Assembly: GCA_023512835.1 (NCBI GenBank)
Contig: CM042088.1
Location: 41,626,271 to 41,690,270, forward strand
DNA: 64,000 bases
Origin: Taxillus chinensis
Taxonomy: Eukaryota; Streptophyta; Magnoliopsida; Santalales; Loranthaceae
Direction: 5' to 3'
The notes beneath the pieces are model-generated. The model was not told where the DNA came from. It saw only the letters and a list, made by a program, of their open reading frames with translations, and searched no databases. The translations under genes and the position numbers were made by a program. Position 1 is the first letter of the stretch; every line of letters starts with the position of its first letter. Positions 24,261 to 36,212 of the stretch are shown one piece after another.

Positions 24261-25220
24261 AAAACAAATAAAGCCTCATTCAGAGACTTAACATTCGCTC
24301 CGTAGAAATGAAAGGCCAATAGGTTTTTACTTCACCCCCAGTTTTTTGAGTTCTAAATTATGTTTAATTATGACTAAATTAAGTTCTTTTGGACTTGGTT
24401 CATATGGATTCAATTTGGCACGCTAAGTCGGAGACACTAAAATAAGTTGGGTTAAAATTATCCTCAAGTTTAGAATATTAGTAGATTTATTATTTACTTA
24501 TTTAATTTAAAATAATTAATTAATATGATATGTTAATTATCTTTGTTTCAAACTGATAAACACTAAAGATTGTGGGTATGAGTTCGCTAAACTTGCATAC
24601 ACTAATTCTTTAATTTACGAAGGAAAATACAATTTAGTTGTAGCATCAATTTTTTTGAGTGTTGCAGCAATTTTCAAAGCCATTGTGTTTTAGGGAATAA
24701 ATGAATACATCACGTTATGAATATGCTGTTTTCTATGCGCATTGTATCATCTCTCAAAGTCAAGTTCACTTAGGAGGTGTTTTTTATATTGCCTAACTGT
24801 CGAGGAAACTTTAAAAAAAAATCATCATTCATTTCTTCAATAGAACTTTAATTATCTCTAATCTTTTTTTAATGTTGTTTGAGGCTTCTAGTCAAGAAGA
24901 AAAAACCCACCCAGTCAACCCTTTCATCTTTCCCTTGTCAAAATTTCCAGGTAAACCCTCAATCAGTAAATCTCTATTTTTTGGAAGCCTTGGAAGAATA
25001 CCATGATCTGCCGGCCTCAGGCAGAAAGAATCACATATTCACATTTCAGTAAAATGCCATGTGGCCTTAGAAGGATTGAGAATTATTTATCAATAAAGTT
25101 GGAACAGCAATTGATGTCAAACAAATAGTCAGATATATCGGTTTGGAAAGAAAATGAGTGGGTCTCGGTGAGAGTAGAGGTTGAATCATGCCAGTTAATT
25201 GTTATGCTATTACAGAAACA
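24261..25220. other. Intergenic AT-rich DNA
   Basis: No gene and no recognised repeat family. Frames are short. The stretch leads into the tandem duplication that begins near 25224. Confidence 0.5.
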
Positions 25221-25223
25221 TAA

Positions 25224-26036
25224 CACAGAAGCACATTGAAACTGAAGAAGCAAACGTGAATAGTGTTATTGAGTGCAGCGGCAAACCAAACCAAAAGCCA
25301 GAGAGAAGGAGAAAAGCATACAGGGGATCACACCGATGTCTGGTGCCCCTTAGAAAAGGTTGCAAGTCATTACTGATGTTGATTTAGAAACCTTGCTGTG
25401 TGGTAGACTGAGAAATACAAGGCGATGACAATCAAGTTTCTAAATAATTCTCAAAACCTTCGCAGGTTCATTTATCCATGGTAAATAATGAAAAAATCGA
25501 AGGGCATAAAATATAAGTTAGGCAAGAACATTCTGCAGATACAACCAAAACGTATATGGATGCAGGTTCAAACGGAAGAAACAAACCTTAATCATGTTAT
25601 TGAGTGCAGTCTGGGAAAAAAAAAAAACAAAGCCAGACAAAACAGAAATGCATAGAGGGCATAGAGGACGTTCAGTGCCCATCTTTAGAAAAGGCTGCAA
25701 GTCATTTGTCGATGTTTATTTATATTTTAGAAACCTTGCTGTGTGGTAGAAATACAAACATGATCATGTTGCCAAATAATTCTCGGGCCCATTGTTCCCT
25801 TGTAGGTTTATCCATGGTAAATGAGAGAAGTATAAATATCAAAGAGCATATCTTATGCTAGAACATTCTGCAAGTCATTGCCGATGTTTATTTTGATTTT
25901 AGAAACCTTGCTGTGGTAGAAATACAAAGAGGAGCACGTTGCCAAATAATTCCTGAGGCCCGTTGTTCCTTTGTAGGTTTACCCATGGTAAATAACAAAG
26001 TATAAATATCAAAGACCATATCTTATGCAAGAAAAT
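25224..26036. repeat. Nested tandem duplication, three partial copies
   Basis: A unit containing gttattgagtgcag ... aaaggttgcaagtcatt ... gaaaccttgctgtgtggtaga ... atccatggtaaat occurs at about 25224-25560 and again at about 25561-25870. The 3' half of the unit, from gcaagtcatt onward, repeats a third time at about 25870-26036. The offset between copies is about 335 bases for A-B and about 173 for B-C. Divergence is moderate and no copy keeps an open frame of interest. This indicates two rounds of local duplication of different size. Confidence 0.75.
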
Positions 26037-26274
26037 CATAAGAGGAGAATTGAAAATCATATATTATTTAGAAGAAACAATTATAATATATAGGCACAGA
26101 TGGAATTGGGGTCCTAGTTATGTTAAATGCACAGCAAATAACCAAACTTGGCAGCCCAAATCCTAATCTATCAATACCTAACTGCCAGTAAAAATTAAAC
26201 CTCTTTTAAAAAAAATGCTAATTACTTATGAATTGATAAGCCATAGTGTAAGAATTAAAAGACAACAGATTATG

Positions 26275-26275
<1 letters not shown>

Positions 26276-26322
<47 letters not shown>
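26276..26322. repeat. (ATT)n microsatellite
   Basis: About 15 ATT units. The frames across it are repeat artefacts. Confidence 0.95.
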
Positions 26323-26323
<1 letters not shown>

Positions 26324-27985
26324 AAATAAGATTCTCCTACTCTTACTAACACTGAAAATTCTTTAGTTCTCTTCAAGTTAAAATAAGATTCTTCTACTAT
26401 TACTAACACATGACATTAAAATATTAGCTTGCCAATTATACTATGGCTCGCATCACTAAAGCACGACTTAATCTGATTTGGATTTTCAGTTTTTTTCATT
26501 TTTCTATGAAAAGCAATTGTACGGTCTGTTTGCTACCTCGAGGCACATTCAAACTCCCTCAGTCAACCATGAAAATATAACTGAAAATTTGAAGTCACCA
26601 CTGCTTGCAAATAAACTGTTGAATTTAGATTTTCTATTGAAATTGTATAATAAAATGTATAAAAGCAGGTAAGGAAGGGATAAAAATGCAAGTAACCCAA
26701 CGCTAGGGTGGCAAGACTAAAATGTCAACAATCGGAACAGTGGTGACAAGAAAGAAATGAACACAAGCCTCAATGCTACTTTCACATGCAGAACCACATG
26801 TGATTCGCTATTAGGGACACCTAGCCTAAAAATAGGTGGGGAAAACGAAGCTTACATGTTCTAATTCTAGATAAAGAGCTCTCCTTTTCTAAGAACAAGA
26901 AATTCAGGGGTTCCTGAGAAAAGGATGCTTGCCTTTTCTAAGTCCTACTATCATATTGAGTTTCTTATTGCTGACGCATAGTTTGGCTATCCCTTCTTCA
27001 AAATTACAGCTTACTTATTATGCTTTCTCTTTCCTAAATTATATATTTTAAATATTCAACAATATCTATGTAAATTGAATGTTTTAAAGTGACTAGAGAT
27101 ACCTGGATGTACTCCTGCAAGCTGATAGAAAGTGAGTATTCAGAATCCACCACTTCGGTATTGGAAAGAAAAGTTGGATGAGTGTCGAGAGAAGCAGTAA
27201 GACAACTAGTTAGTGCACAAAATAATCTACTAAAAAAAGTGCTAGTAATACCACGAGATTGGTAAAAGACTAAAGCCTCTGACTGGACTAGACGGTGCAA
27301 TCACCTCAACATGGAGTATATTGTCCGTTTCACTTTTTCCTGCTTAAAAAGCTTATGGGAAGGGTAATAATTTCTCTCTCAAAGCTTAAATTTTGGATTT
27401 ACGTCCAGCAAAGAACTGGCACCTGCTGTCAGTAAAACAAAAACTAATAATTAGTGTAAGGAAGTAGTCACGGAAGCATTTTTTAAATGCAGACAACTAA
27501 CAAGAACAAATATCAAGAAAAATCATCAATGTAATGCCATTGAGTACTCGGTACAAAAAGCTCATATAGGCTTTGAACCCAACAGTTCTTCGGTCCTGTG
27601 CCTCAAAAGCTCCCTCAAATTCAAAAATCAGCCATCCACTAATAACCAGTTTGTCCTAAATCCAATCGCTCCTCCTAAGGACTTCCCCCCTTCAAGTAGA
27701 AGAATTTGACCGAGAAGACTACTAGCATCAATGGAGGTCTTAGAAAATCTCTGGAAGGCTTAATTTCTATGGGAGAAGGAGAAGAAATTCTTGTAGTTAC
27801 CAAGTAAAATTCTCCTATCAGACAATCACATAAGCCCAAAAATAATTTGACAATTCTATAAAGGGAAGTCACATTTTACTGTTTGCAGAATTGAATATAT
27901 ACTTAAAATGAGTAAGAATATGTACTCCCAAAGATGATGTAGTAATGCCCAGGATGTGGCTTTCTCTTTCCTTCACCGATTCCTG
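26323..27985. other. Intergenic DNA with a few exon-like patches
   Basis: No complete gene could be built. One minus-strand segment (27110-27290) looks exon-like and is listed separately. Other open frames are short and unconvincing. Confidence 0.4.
27110..27290 (-). other. Orphan exon-like segment, unrecognised
   Basis: On the minus strand the frame reads EALVFYQSRGITSTFFSRLF, then a Thr/Ser/Leu-rich stretch and VVDSEYSLSISLQEYIQ, and ends exactly at a good donor (CATCCAG|GTATCTC). Composition is protein-like rather than A/T-driven. No matching acceptor or partner exon could be assigned with confidence (a candidate tctagtccag lies just upstream). It may be a surviving exon of a decayed minus-strand gene. 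Family not recognised. Confidence 0.25.
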
Positions 27986-27989
27986 AAGT

Positions 27990-29700
27990 ACTACTTTTTT
28001 ATTGACCAAACAAGACTTTATTAAAAGCACTAAGAAGGTGACATATTACAAGGAACTAAAATCAAAATCAGTAGAAAATAAGAAAGAAAAATACAATCTT
28101 TCTTATTATTCATATCAAATGAAAGATTACTTACACATGTAAATATAAAATTATGATGACTTAATCTAGGAAATAAACTTATTTAGGATACTATCTAATT
28201 ATAAAATATATGACAATTAATTAATTGATTACAAGATATATGACAACTAATTGATTGAAAATTCTTTCCAATTAAATCAACATAACTAACCTATTACAAC
28301 AAAAAAACTTTCGTGGACAAAAAAGCTCTCAAGCCTCCCTTCATTCCCCAAATCTCACACTCTTTACTCCCTCAAAAATTCAACTATTCTTCTCCTTCTA
28401 GATTACCCAAAAAGCAACTATAGGTATAACAAGCACGAACAGTTTAGCCCTGCCTTAACCACCCAGCCCACCCAGGGCCGCTAAACCCATTCAAGGCCAA
28501 ATGGCAAAAACAAAAGTCCAGAGCTGACCAGACCAAGGGCAATGTAATAAAACATGAACAATATGTACCCTTGCACATTTGTAAACAAGGCATCAGCTCA
28601 CCACGGAGATCCCTCACCTTTGAAACTAATTAAAGGTAAGATTTATGCCCAAGCTACCTCCCAAGTAAGAAGGCCACTTTGGTAGGAACATTGGTGTGCC
28701 AAATGCAAGCCCAACATTTCTCTCCACTCCTACCCACTTGGTACCACCAAAAAAGCCAACTAGGAACAGCTTTTAACCATGAATTGTTCATTCTCCACTA
28801 CTCGCCAAATCACATAATCTTGCTATCCCGCTATGATATCACAGAAATATAACTCATTGAAAAGAGCAATAAATTCTAAAATCTACTGATCCTTGGCAGA
28901 GCAAGTAAAAATAACATTCCAGCTTGCCCTTGCTCTAAACTCCGCAATAGGTCCCTCCTTTTTTTACTGCAAAGCTAAAAATACTTAGGTACAAGACTTT
29001 AAGGTTCTGTCACCTCCCCACACATCATGCCAGAAAGAGAGAAGAACCATCTCCCAGTTTCCATTGCACTTGAGAGAGAAAATCCAGCCAGCTGAATCCT
29101 AACTCAGTGCATAGGCCCACACCATTAGGACAACGAGTTTGCTTCGAAGTTCATTTGAAGTGGTCTGCCCCAAAAATGGAAGTGATCACTCTACCACAAA
29201 CTACTCAATCATAAAACACCACTTCCACTTAGCAGGGAGATCGCCATTAAAGGCCCAGATGGGCTTGATCCCTAATCTAACTTCCCAAAGTCTCTAATTT
29301 GCACCCCATTTAACCAAGTGGAATTTGAAGACCTCATCTCACTGCATTCAAAGCAAAGGAAACGTTGGTTGGCCACTTATTTAGAAATACAGAATAACGT
29401 AGACTGGCATGTTAGATAAGGCACTTTCCAGCAGGGTCATTCAGCCTCCCTGGGATAGACAAATAACATCCAGCCAGCAAGTCGTGACTCCACCCTCGCA
29501 ATTACTGGGTCCCAGTTGACTCTAGTCCTAGTTGGCACCTCCAATTGAAAGTCCAAATACCTTATAAGAAATCTCCTCAATTTACATCCAAATAGAAAAG
29601 GCAAGAAGACCCCATTCGCCTCTTTAACAATAGTAACCAGCTCAATTTTAAGCACCTTGACACAAACCACTCTACCAAAATCTAGCAAGAAGAAATGCCC
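27990..29700 (-). mobile_element. 3' half of a decayed LINE (reverse-transcriptase end, zf-RVT region, tail)
   Basis: Read on the minus strand, 29688-29437 gives a frame matching the end of plant LINE reverse transcriptases (GCKLRRFLIRYLDFQLEVPT, IARVESRLAGW; compare family pattern LGC-x-LP-x-x-YLGLPLG ... RL-x-GWK). Downstream, about 28720-28560, fragments such as CLQMCKGT and the following Cys/His-rich stretch fit the zf-RVT region. The element appears to end near 27990, where the minus strand reads tttaataaagtcttgtttgg, then a short A-rich end. Frameshifts and stops show it is dead. It continues the LINE whose 5' part lies at 31433-32050. Confidence 0.7.
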
Positions 29701-31432
29701 TGGAATTTTCCGGTGGGTAACAATTTATTTTTATAAAAGACATCCCATTATTAATCCGTCTATCGAATTATATAGAGAGGGGCAGAAGTGTTACAACATA
29801 TTAATTACAGCAATTGTCTAATAAAACTAAACCATAACTCACTCATAATTATTCATAACTTATCCATAACTTATCCATATTACTTATTAATTAACACAAT
29901 AATTAAAAATAATACAGCCTTTTACAAAATCACGCCCTTTTGAATTTTATTTCTCCTTTGATATGGGACAATTGGTTCAGGATTCATATCATTGTACTCC
30001 TCCTGAAAAATCAACTTGTCCTCAAGTTAGAATACTGGAAATTGTTGGTGAAGCAAATCATACTCTTCCTAAATATCTTCCTGGGTTTCACGATCTTTCC
30101 AACGGATCAAGACTTCTAGCACCTTTGAATCACCAAACTTTCACCAATGATGTGATATGGTGTTGGGTTGTACTATGAATTCAAATGTGTCATTGATTAG
30201 TGTTGGTACATTTGAAACAGTTGAACTGAACATATAAGAGAAACATAAAAAACCGGCTATATCTTAGAGTTTGGCATAAACTCTAATTCATAGGCAATAG
30301 AACCAATTTTTTGTAACCCCTTGTAGGGGCAAAAGTCTCTAGGAGATATTTTCTTGGGCTAAAGATTTTTGACAATAAGGCTACAGCCGAAGAAATACCA
30401 ATTTACCCACATCAAAATGAATTTCTCGCTGGTAAAAATCAGCTATTCGTTTCATTTGCTTTTGAAACTTTAATAAATTTTGTTTAAGGATACCAATCAT
30501 TTCATCACAAGTCAATAAAAGGTTTTTTAAATCTGGAAATTGAGTTTCTCCACGAACAAAAACAACAAGAGGAGGAGGTTCCCATACACTATTCTAAAAG
30601 GAGAAATCCTCATAGATGAATGGAATTCAATGTTGAAGGAATATTCAGCCCATGAAAAATACTTGCTCCAAGTTTTTGGTTGTTCCATAGTGAAACAGCG
30701 CAAATATGACTCCAAGCATTGCTTAACCACTTCGGTTTGACCATCCGATTATGGTTGATAAGCAAAACTCATTCTCAATGTTGTTTAATTGAGTTTAAAT
30801 AACTTAGTCCAAAAAGAACTAAGAAATATTAGATCTTGATCATAAACAATTGAACATGAAAGACCATAAAGACGTACAATATCTCTAAAAAAGAGAGTAG
30901 TAACAAACTTTGCTGAACATGGATCAAATGGTAATAATTTCAGAAAAATCCTTTACAGAGTGCTGGTGGAGATTCATTGATTCAATAGATGGGACAAACT
31001 CTTGTGATATGTACGAACCGTGAATCGCAACCCTAAGAGTTAGTGTCACAACTTTTGTAAGGCAAAAACTAAAGCAAGCAATTCCCAATCATGGGTGGAC
31101 TTAAATCTGTTAAAAAAAGAAAATCCATTATAGAAATAAGCCACTGAGTGATTAGACTGCAAGAGCATAACACCAATTCCATCCATAGATGCATCACATT
31201 CTACTATGAAGGCTTCAATAAAATTTGGTAGACGTAGGACAGGTGTTGTGGTCAAAGCCATTTTTAGATGATTAAATGCTTGTTCAGCCTTGGGAGACGA
31301 CTTAAAGGCATCCTTTTTAGTCAATTCTGTTGAAGGATGAGCAAGGAGACCATAATGTTTAACAAATAGATGATAATACCTTAATCAAAGAAATCCCTGC
31401 AATTCTTTTACAAAAGATTGATTGGTCTGAAT
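29701..31432 (-). mobile_element. Decayed Ty3/gypsy retrotransposon fragment inserted in the LINE
   Basis: In minus-strand order: 31420-31046 has the RT/RNase H junction (TKKDAFKSSPKAEQAFNHLK, TTTPVLRLPNF, VECDASMDGIGVMLLQ), typical of chromovirus-like Ty3/gypsy pol; 30730-30560 has the integrase end (CLESYLRCFTMEQPKTWSKY, WAEYSFNIEFHSS); 30110-29965 has a chromodomain-like end (VLIRWKD, LEDKLIFQEEYND) in a shifted frame. Protease, most of RT and the 5' LTR are missing. The segment 29701-29950 is A/T-rich and may be 3' UTR or LTR remnant. Frames are broken, so the copy is inactive. Confidence 0.75.
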
Positions 31433-32050
31433 TCTTCCACACAAGTAGCCCCTGTCACCTCAAGAACTAGAACTAGAAAGATCAAATTGATACTAGAAAC
31501 AAACCAACCATTTACATGATATTCCTGCAAGTGTAGGATGATGTTGGGCCTGACCACCTCCCAATTCTTCTGCAAAAAGCCATGGTGAAGCCATCAGACC
31601 CTGGGGCCTTATCTCCTTCACAGGAAAACTATATTGATGTCCCCTCTCAATTCCATGGTTGGGTTGTTGGACCAATCAAAAGCCATTCCACAAGACATAT
31701 CTGCAATGACCCTCTTCCAACCTATACACACCAATAAAGACACACTCCTGCCCTGATTCGAGCAGCTTGAAAAGACAGGTAACCAAATGCTCCCTGACCC
31801 AGCTGAGCTCCACCACCCCAGGTTTCCACACCACTAAAATCCCCCCGCTGTGCCTGTTGCCAATTTGGCAAGCAAGCCTACTTTTGCCAAACCCCACACG
31901 CTTCGTATGACATTCACTCGCAAAAATTCCATCTTTGTTTCCTGCAAACATTACACAGTTCCCCTGTCTCCCAGAAGAGGCCTTAATAACAACCTCCTCT
32001 TGCTTCAATTCAGACCCCGCACATTCTAAGAAATCATATTAAAGGCCATT
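31433..32050 (-). mobile_element. 5' part of a decayed LINE (endonuclease and start of RT)
   Basis: Minus-strand frame 32008-31676 carries the end of an APE-type LINE endonuclease (RHSGGILVVWKPGVVELSW ... LFKLLESGQECVFIGVY; family pattern SGGILVLWD ... F-x-x-x-GVYGP). From about 31620 to 31433 the RT begins (DKAPGSDGFTMAF, then after a one-base shift ILHLQEYHVNGWFVSSINLI and EEFRP). The frame then switches abruptly to gypsy sequence at about 31430. The expected RT core (about 250 residues) is absent between this part and 29700. Confidence 0.7.
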
Positions 32051-32860
32051 AGACACAGTATTGCCCCTCCTATGTCCTGGCTTCAAGCCCTGTCCCCAAC
32101 CTCTGCCTTCTGCTTGTCCCCAACTAGTGCTGCTGCAGTTGCATTTGAGACTTGCAGGGAAGATGCAATGATAGAGAAATAAGGGTTAGCAAATTATATG
32201 AAAAGAGACAGAACATGAGGGTGAATGAATCATGTGGTTCTCATACCGGTTGGCTTGGTACCACCACCTTGGAAGAGAAGTGTCAAGAAAAAAAAAGAGA
32301 ATGGATTACCATTCAAACTAGTATCATTTATTCAATATCCCAAATCCAAAACCCTATTACATTCAGCTTGTCTGGATATGCCCACAAAATAAACCCATAA
32401 TTATAAAACAGACCCTAACATAAATAATTTATTATAAATGCCCCTCATAAACCCCAAATCGCTGACTAGACAAGCAAGCAAATTAAAAGTAATTCTTATG
32501 GGCTTAAACCTAACATTTTCTTGATCCTGTACTTTAATTGGCCTCTATAAAGATTAAAAATAATGCATCCAGCAGATGTTGTACAATAAAGCTCTCAACA
32601 ACACAGTAGGAATTTAAATCATTAAATGGGATTCATGCACATGCAACCATTCACAAAAATTAGTTCACGTGTTCTTCAGTGATCATCCACAGCTTTACAT
32701 TCAACTTTAATACAAAGAATCTACACACAATGCAGAGCATGGGCATCCTTGAAAACCCCCTATTTCTTGAATGATACAAGCTATCCTAGAGTTAATCCAT
32801 AAAGATCCTTACAATGGCATAGCTTTCAAACTTCGTTTATTATTTTGTGTTTTATAAGAA
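32051..32860. other. Intergenic DNA upstream of the LINE remnant
   Basis: The first part may still belong to the LINE (upstream of its endonuclease on the minus strand), but no gag-like zinc knuckle was found. Nothing else is recognised. Confidence 0.35.
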
Positions 32861-32868
32861 TATACTAT

Positions 32869-33144
32869 ATTAGGGAACTAATATTTTCTATTAGTTCATA
32901 TTTGGTTATTTATTGTGCTAGGAAACTAGTTTTATTATTATTTACAGCTACAAAATATTTTACTTGTTTCCCAAGTTATGTTAGCATATAAAATAGCATT
33001 ATGTCCTCGGGTTTATTTGATTTGATTTGATGAATAATGTTTGAGATTTTAAGTAAGGTTGTAGCCTACTTTCCCACTTCCTCCCTCTGATTCTTTTTCC
33101 TCCCTTTTTTCTATTATATTTTCTTACTCTCTGCTAGTTCAACA
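32869..33144 (+). mobile_element. LTR-like sequence, possibly a solo Copia LTR
   Basis: The stretch has the build of a plant Copia LTR: A/T-rich 5' part with 'ctaggaaactag' words, a TATA-like 'gcatataaaatag', a 'gatgaataatg' segment, a pyrimidine-rich 3' part and an end in 'gctagttcaaca'. The exact start and a 5-base target duplication could not be fixed, and no internal retroelement coding adjoins it. Confidence 0.35.
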
Positions 33145-33149
33145 TTACT

Positions 33150-34825
33150 AACAAAGTAACAATATTTTTCCATGAAGTTCAAAATTCCAAATTACCGCTG
33201 ATAAAGAACAGTTCCAGTTACCAAATGTTAGCATGACTGGGGCAGCTAAAAAGACCCCCAAAATGTCAGAATACTGAACATGAAACCATGATGGACTATA
33301 AAACAAAGGTCGACAGCTCTAATGAAAAAGAATGAAGATAATATCATATTTTATGAAATATTATGTGAAGTAAATAGCCTCTTCACCCAGCTACAAGGAT
33401 CTCTAACCAGACTTTCTTAAGAGCTCCCTAGTCTTACTCTGTTAGTTGCTGTCAATTAAAACATTAAAATCATGAAACTATTTGCAACAGAAAGAATTAT
33501 TGGTTCCAGATCCAACAATCGCCTAGCAAGGATAGAACTTTATGCGGCAACAGTGATCAAATTTATTGTGGCCACAAGGAACATTAGTATCCCCTTAAGT
33601 CCTACAATTACTGTCACAGCTAGGAAGAAGAATCTCCATCTATAGGATAGTCTTTCCTACATGCACAAAAGAATTTCTCCGGCAGAAAAGGACAATATTT
33701 TCCATGCTGGTAAATAACTCCATTACATACACATGCCTACAAGTGGATTAATGATTTTTTCCTACTGTGTGAGTCCTATTACACCATTTTGTACTTTCCA
33801 GATAGAAATAATTAATATGCATTTTGCCACATTTTAGATTGTATTCTTACCATAATTGTATAATCACAAGCATGTCTGACCAGTCATCAAAATGAAGATA
33901 AATCAACAAAAGAATATACCCACACAAATGAAATTATCATAAATGGGAATATACAGTGTGTGCAATAAAAGCAATTCAGAGGAAAAAGTAATTTCAGAAA
34001 AGAGCATAAAAATGCTTTAACCAGACGAACTTACAGAAAACTATTTTTTACTGAGTTGAATAAACCACCCATGAATGCATATTCCACTCATAGATTTATG
34101 GTATCAAGAAAACCTAAAGGGGATGAAACATGTAGATGTAATGAAACAATAAGAAAGATCAATTGGAAAATAAAAGCAAGCATACAACCTGGAAAGGAAA
34201 AAACTATAAATTAAGAATGCATACGAGATTGCAGAAGACTCACACGCAAATTCTCCAGTGCAACAGCCCCTTGAACTGATGAAAATTACCTTGGCGGCTT
34301 TGATTCATTTTACCCTGTAAAATTTTTTATGGTACTTCTACTTCTATGACCAACGATTTAAACAGAACGCTCCTGTTGAGTGTTGAAAAAGAAGAATAGT
34401 CTCTTCATCACGACCAAAATGTCCTTAAATATTTTTTTGACAACAGGCTGCTATTGGCTTCCAGTTAAATTATGCAGTCAAAATGATACCAAACTTTCCT
34501 ATTGATTTTAAAAAAGGCTTCATGTACCATTTCCCCTCTGTTTCAGACTCTACACAAAGTTTTATGTACTAGTTTTCAGTTCAAACTATTAGAGTTTACC
34601 TACACAGCTTGGAAGAGATTGCTTGCAAAGCCAATTGGAGAGATGAGAGATCTAAAAATAAATTTTAATAATAGCAAAAATCAAGTGGGTCGTTGATACT
34701 CACAAGAACCAAAATAAGCAGTGGTGAATTGATAATAGTTATATGTAGCAAGCAATATTGTAGAACAAGCGGTTTATCCACTCACGAGTGGATCTAAAAA
34801 AGCACAAATTTGTGTTAACACTTAA
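33150..34825. other. Intergenic DNA without a recognisable gene
   Basis: No family, repeat or RNA gene was recognised. Frames are short and composition is A/T-rich but complex. Confidence 0.45.
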
Positions 34826-34829
34826 CAAG

Positions 34830-35692
34830 TTTAAAGTAACTTTAACTCATTCTGTATTATCTACGTGTAGACAGTAAAACTTTAAATTTATGCTCCAACA
34901 GACTCTTCGCGTAACTCTTTAGATCTAAAAATTACTACAATAACTCTTCACAAATAAAGCGTTACTATTTATTATCTACATATTATTTTATTACTTTTTT
35001 ATGTTTTTTTTCTCTTTTCCTCCTCCCATTTCCCATTCTCTCAGGCATAGTGGCCTCCCATCCCCTCAATCCCGCCACCCTGTCCAGGCCCCTCCCCCCC
35101 ATCCCTCCCGTCCCGTTGCCCCCCATCCCTCCCGTCCCAGCCCCCTCATCTCCTATATATTTTACTCTTCGATCTAAATAAAACTATTATTTATTTTACA
35201 TCAACCGAGCTCGGATCGTGTTACCTCAGACACTATCTACCACACTGATCCGACCAAAGACGACTCCTTCAGTCGTGGTGTTAAGGCGGAGGGCATTACA
35301 CGATCCAACATAGGGGGTGTAGCTTCCCCTGATGCACACACGCGGTTCCACAACACCTACATCCAAAAAAAAGAGAAGACCAAACTAGAACCGGAGTTGA
35401 GCTCTCGATGCGGTCCAAAATTGCCAGTAGCCAAATTCATCGAGGAGCTGTCCAAAACCGGAGAATAACACTCAACAACAGAGGACGACAACATAGAGCC
35501 TGCAACCAAGAGAAATGCCAGACAAGGCCTCCCGTCTTGGGAAGGCTGAGTAAAAAAAATATTATTTTAACATAAATACATATAAAATAGAGAAGCCTGT
35601 TGGAATTAAACTTTAAAAATGACTCTTTATATGTAAAAAAAATTCACGCGTAGATATAAATTACAAATAGGTTGAAATTGCTCTTACAAGAT
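34830..35692. mobile_element. MULE-like non-autonomous element with long TIRs and GC-richer cargo
   Basis: The left flank (34830-34915: aagtaactttaac...tatctacgtgtag...taaaactttaaattt...ctccaacagactct) matches the reverse complement of the right flank (35692-35585: agagcaatttcaacc...tatctacgcgtg...ttaaagtttaattccaacaggcttct) over about 100 bases with gaps. The interior (about 35040-35560) is far richer in G/C, with C-rich runs (ccctcccgtcccg) and a 350-base complex segment unlike the flanks. This fits a Mutator-like element carrying captured DNA. Flanking 9-mers acaagttta/acaagatac are only partly alike. No transposase is present. Confidence 0.5.
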
Positions 35693-36212
35693 ACAAGCAC
35701 AATTCCTCCCTATAACATTTTCTAATATACTTTTAATAGTTTGATTCAACAAGCGTAATTTAGAAATATGACCTTATTTACAAAGGTTAAAAAATAATTT
35801 TTTGCATAAAAAATTGTATTTGCTTTTCTATTGTTTACTACTTAATAACCATGAATACAAAGTACATACATATTGACATATAACTAAAGGGGATGCGTCA
35901 CATAAATCTATTAGCGGCAGCTCATAATTTTAGATTCCATTATCATAAATGCTTAGCAAAAAATAAATTGAACATTTAACTTCAAAATACATGTAAACAA
36001 AGTATTCCACAGCAATGGTAGAAGTTTTTTTTCAAAGTATCAAATTTTGAACTTCAAAGATAGGACTCGTAATAGCCCATGGCCTGGAACTGTTGAAGGT
36101 CCTGCAGCACCCCTTATGGCCCAAAACAGTGCAGTAGTGCCTTCTATGGCTAGAAATTTGCTTCGTGTTAAATCCCCAGGAAAACATAATGGTGCCCAAC
36201 AGCCACGGTTGC

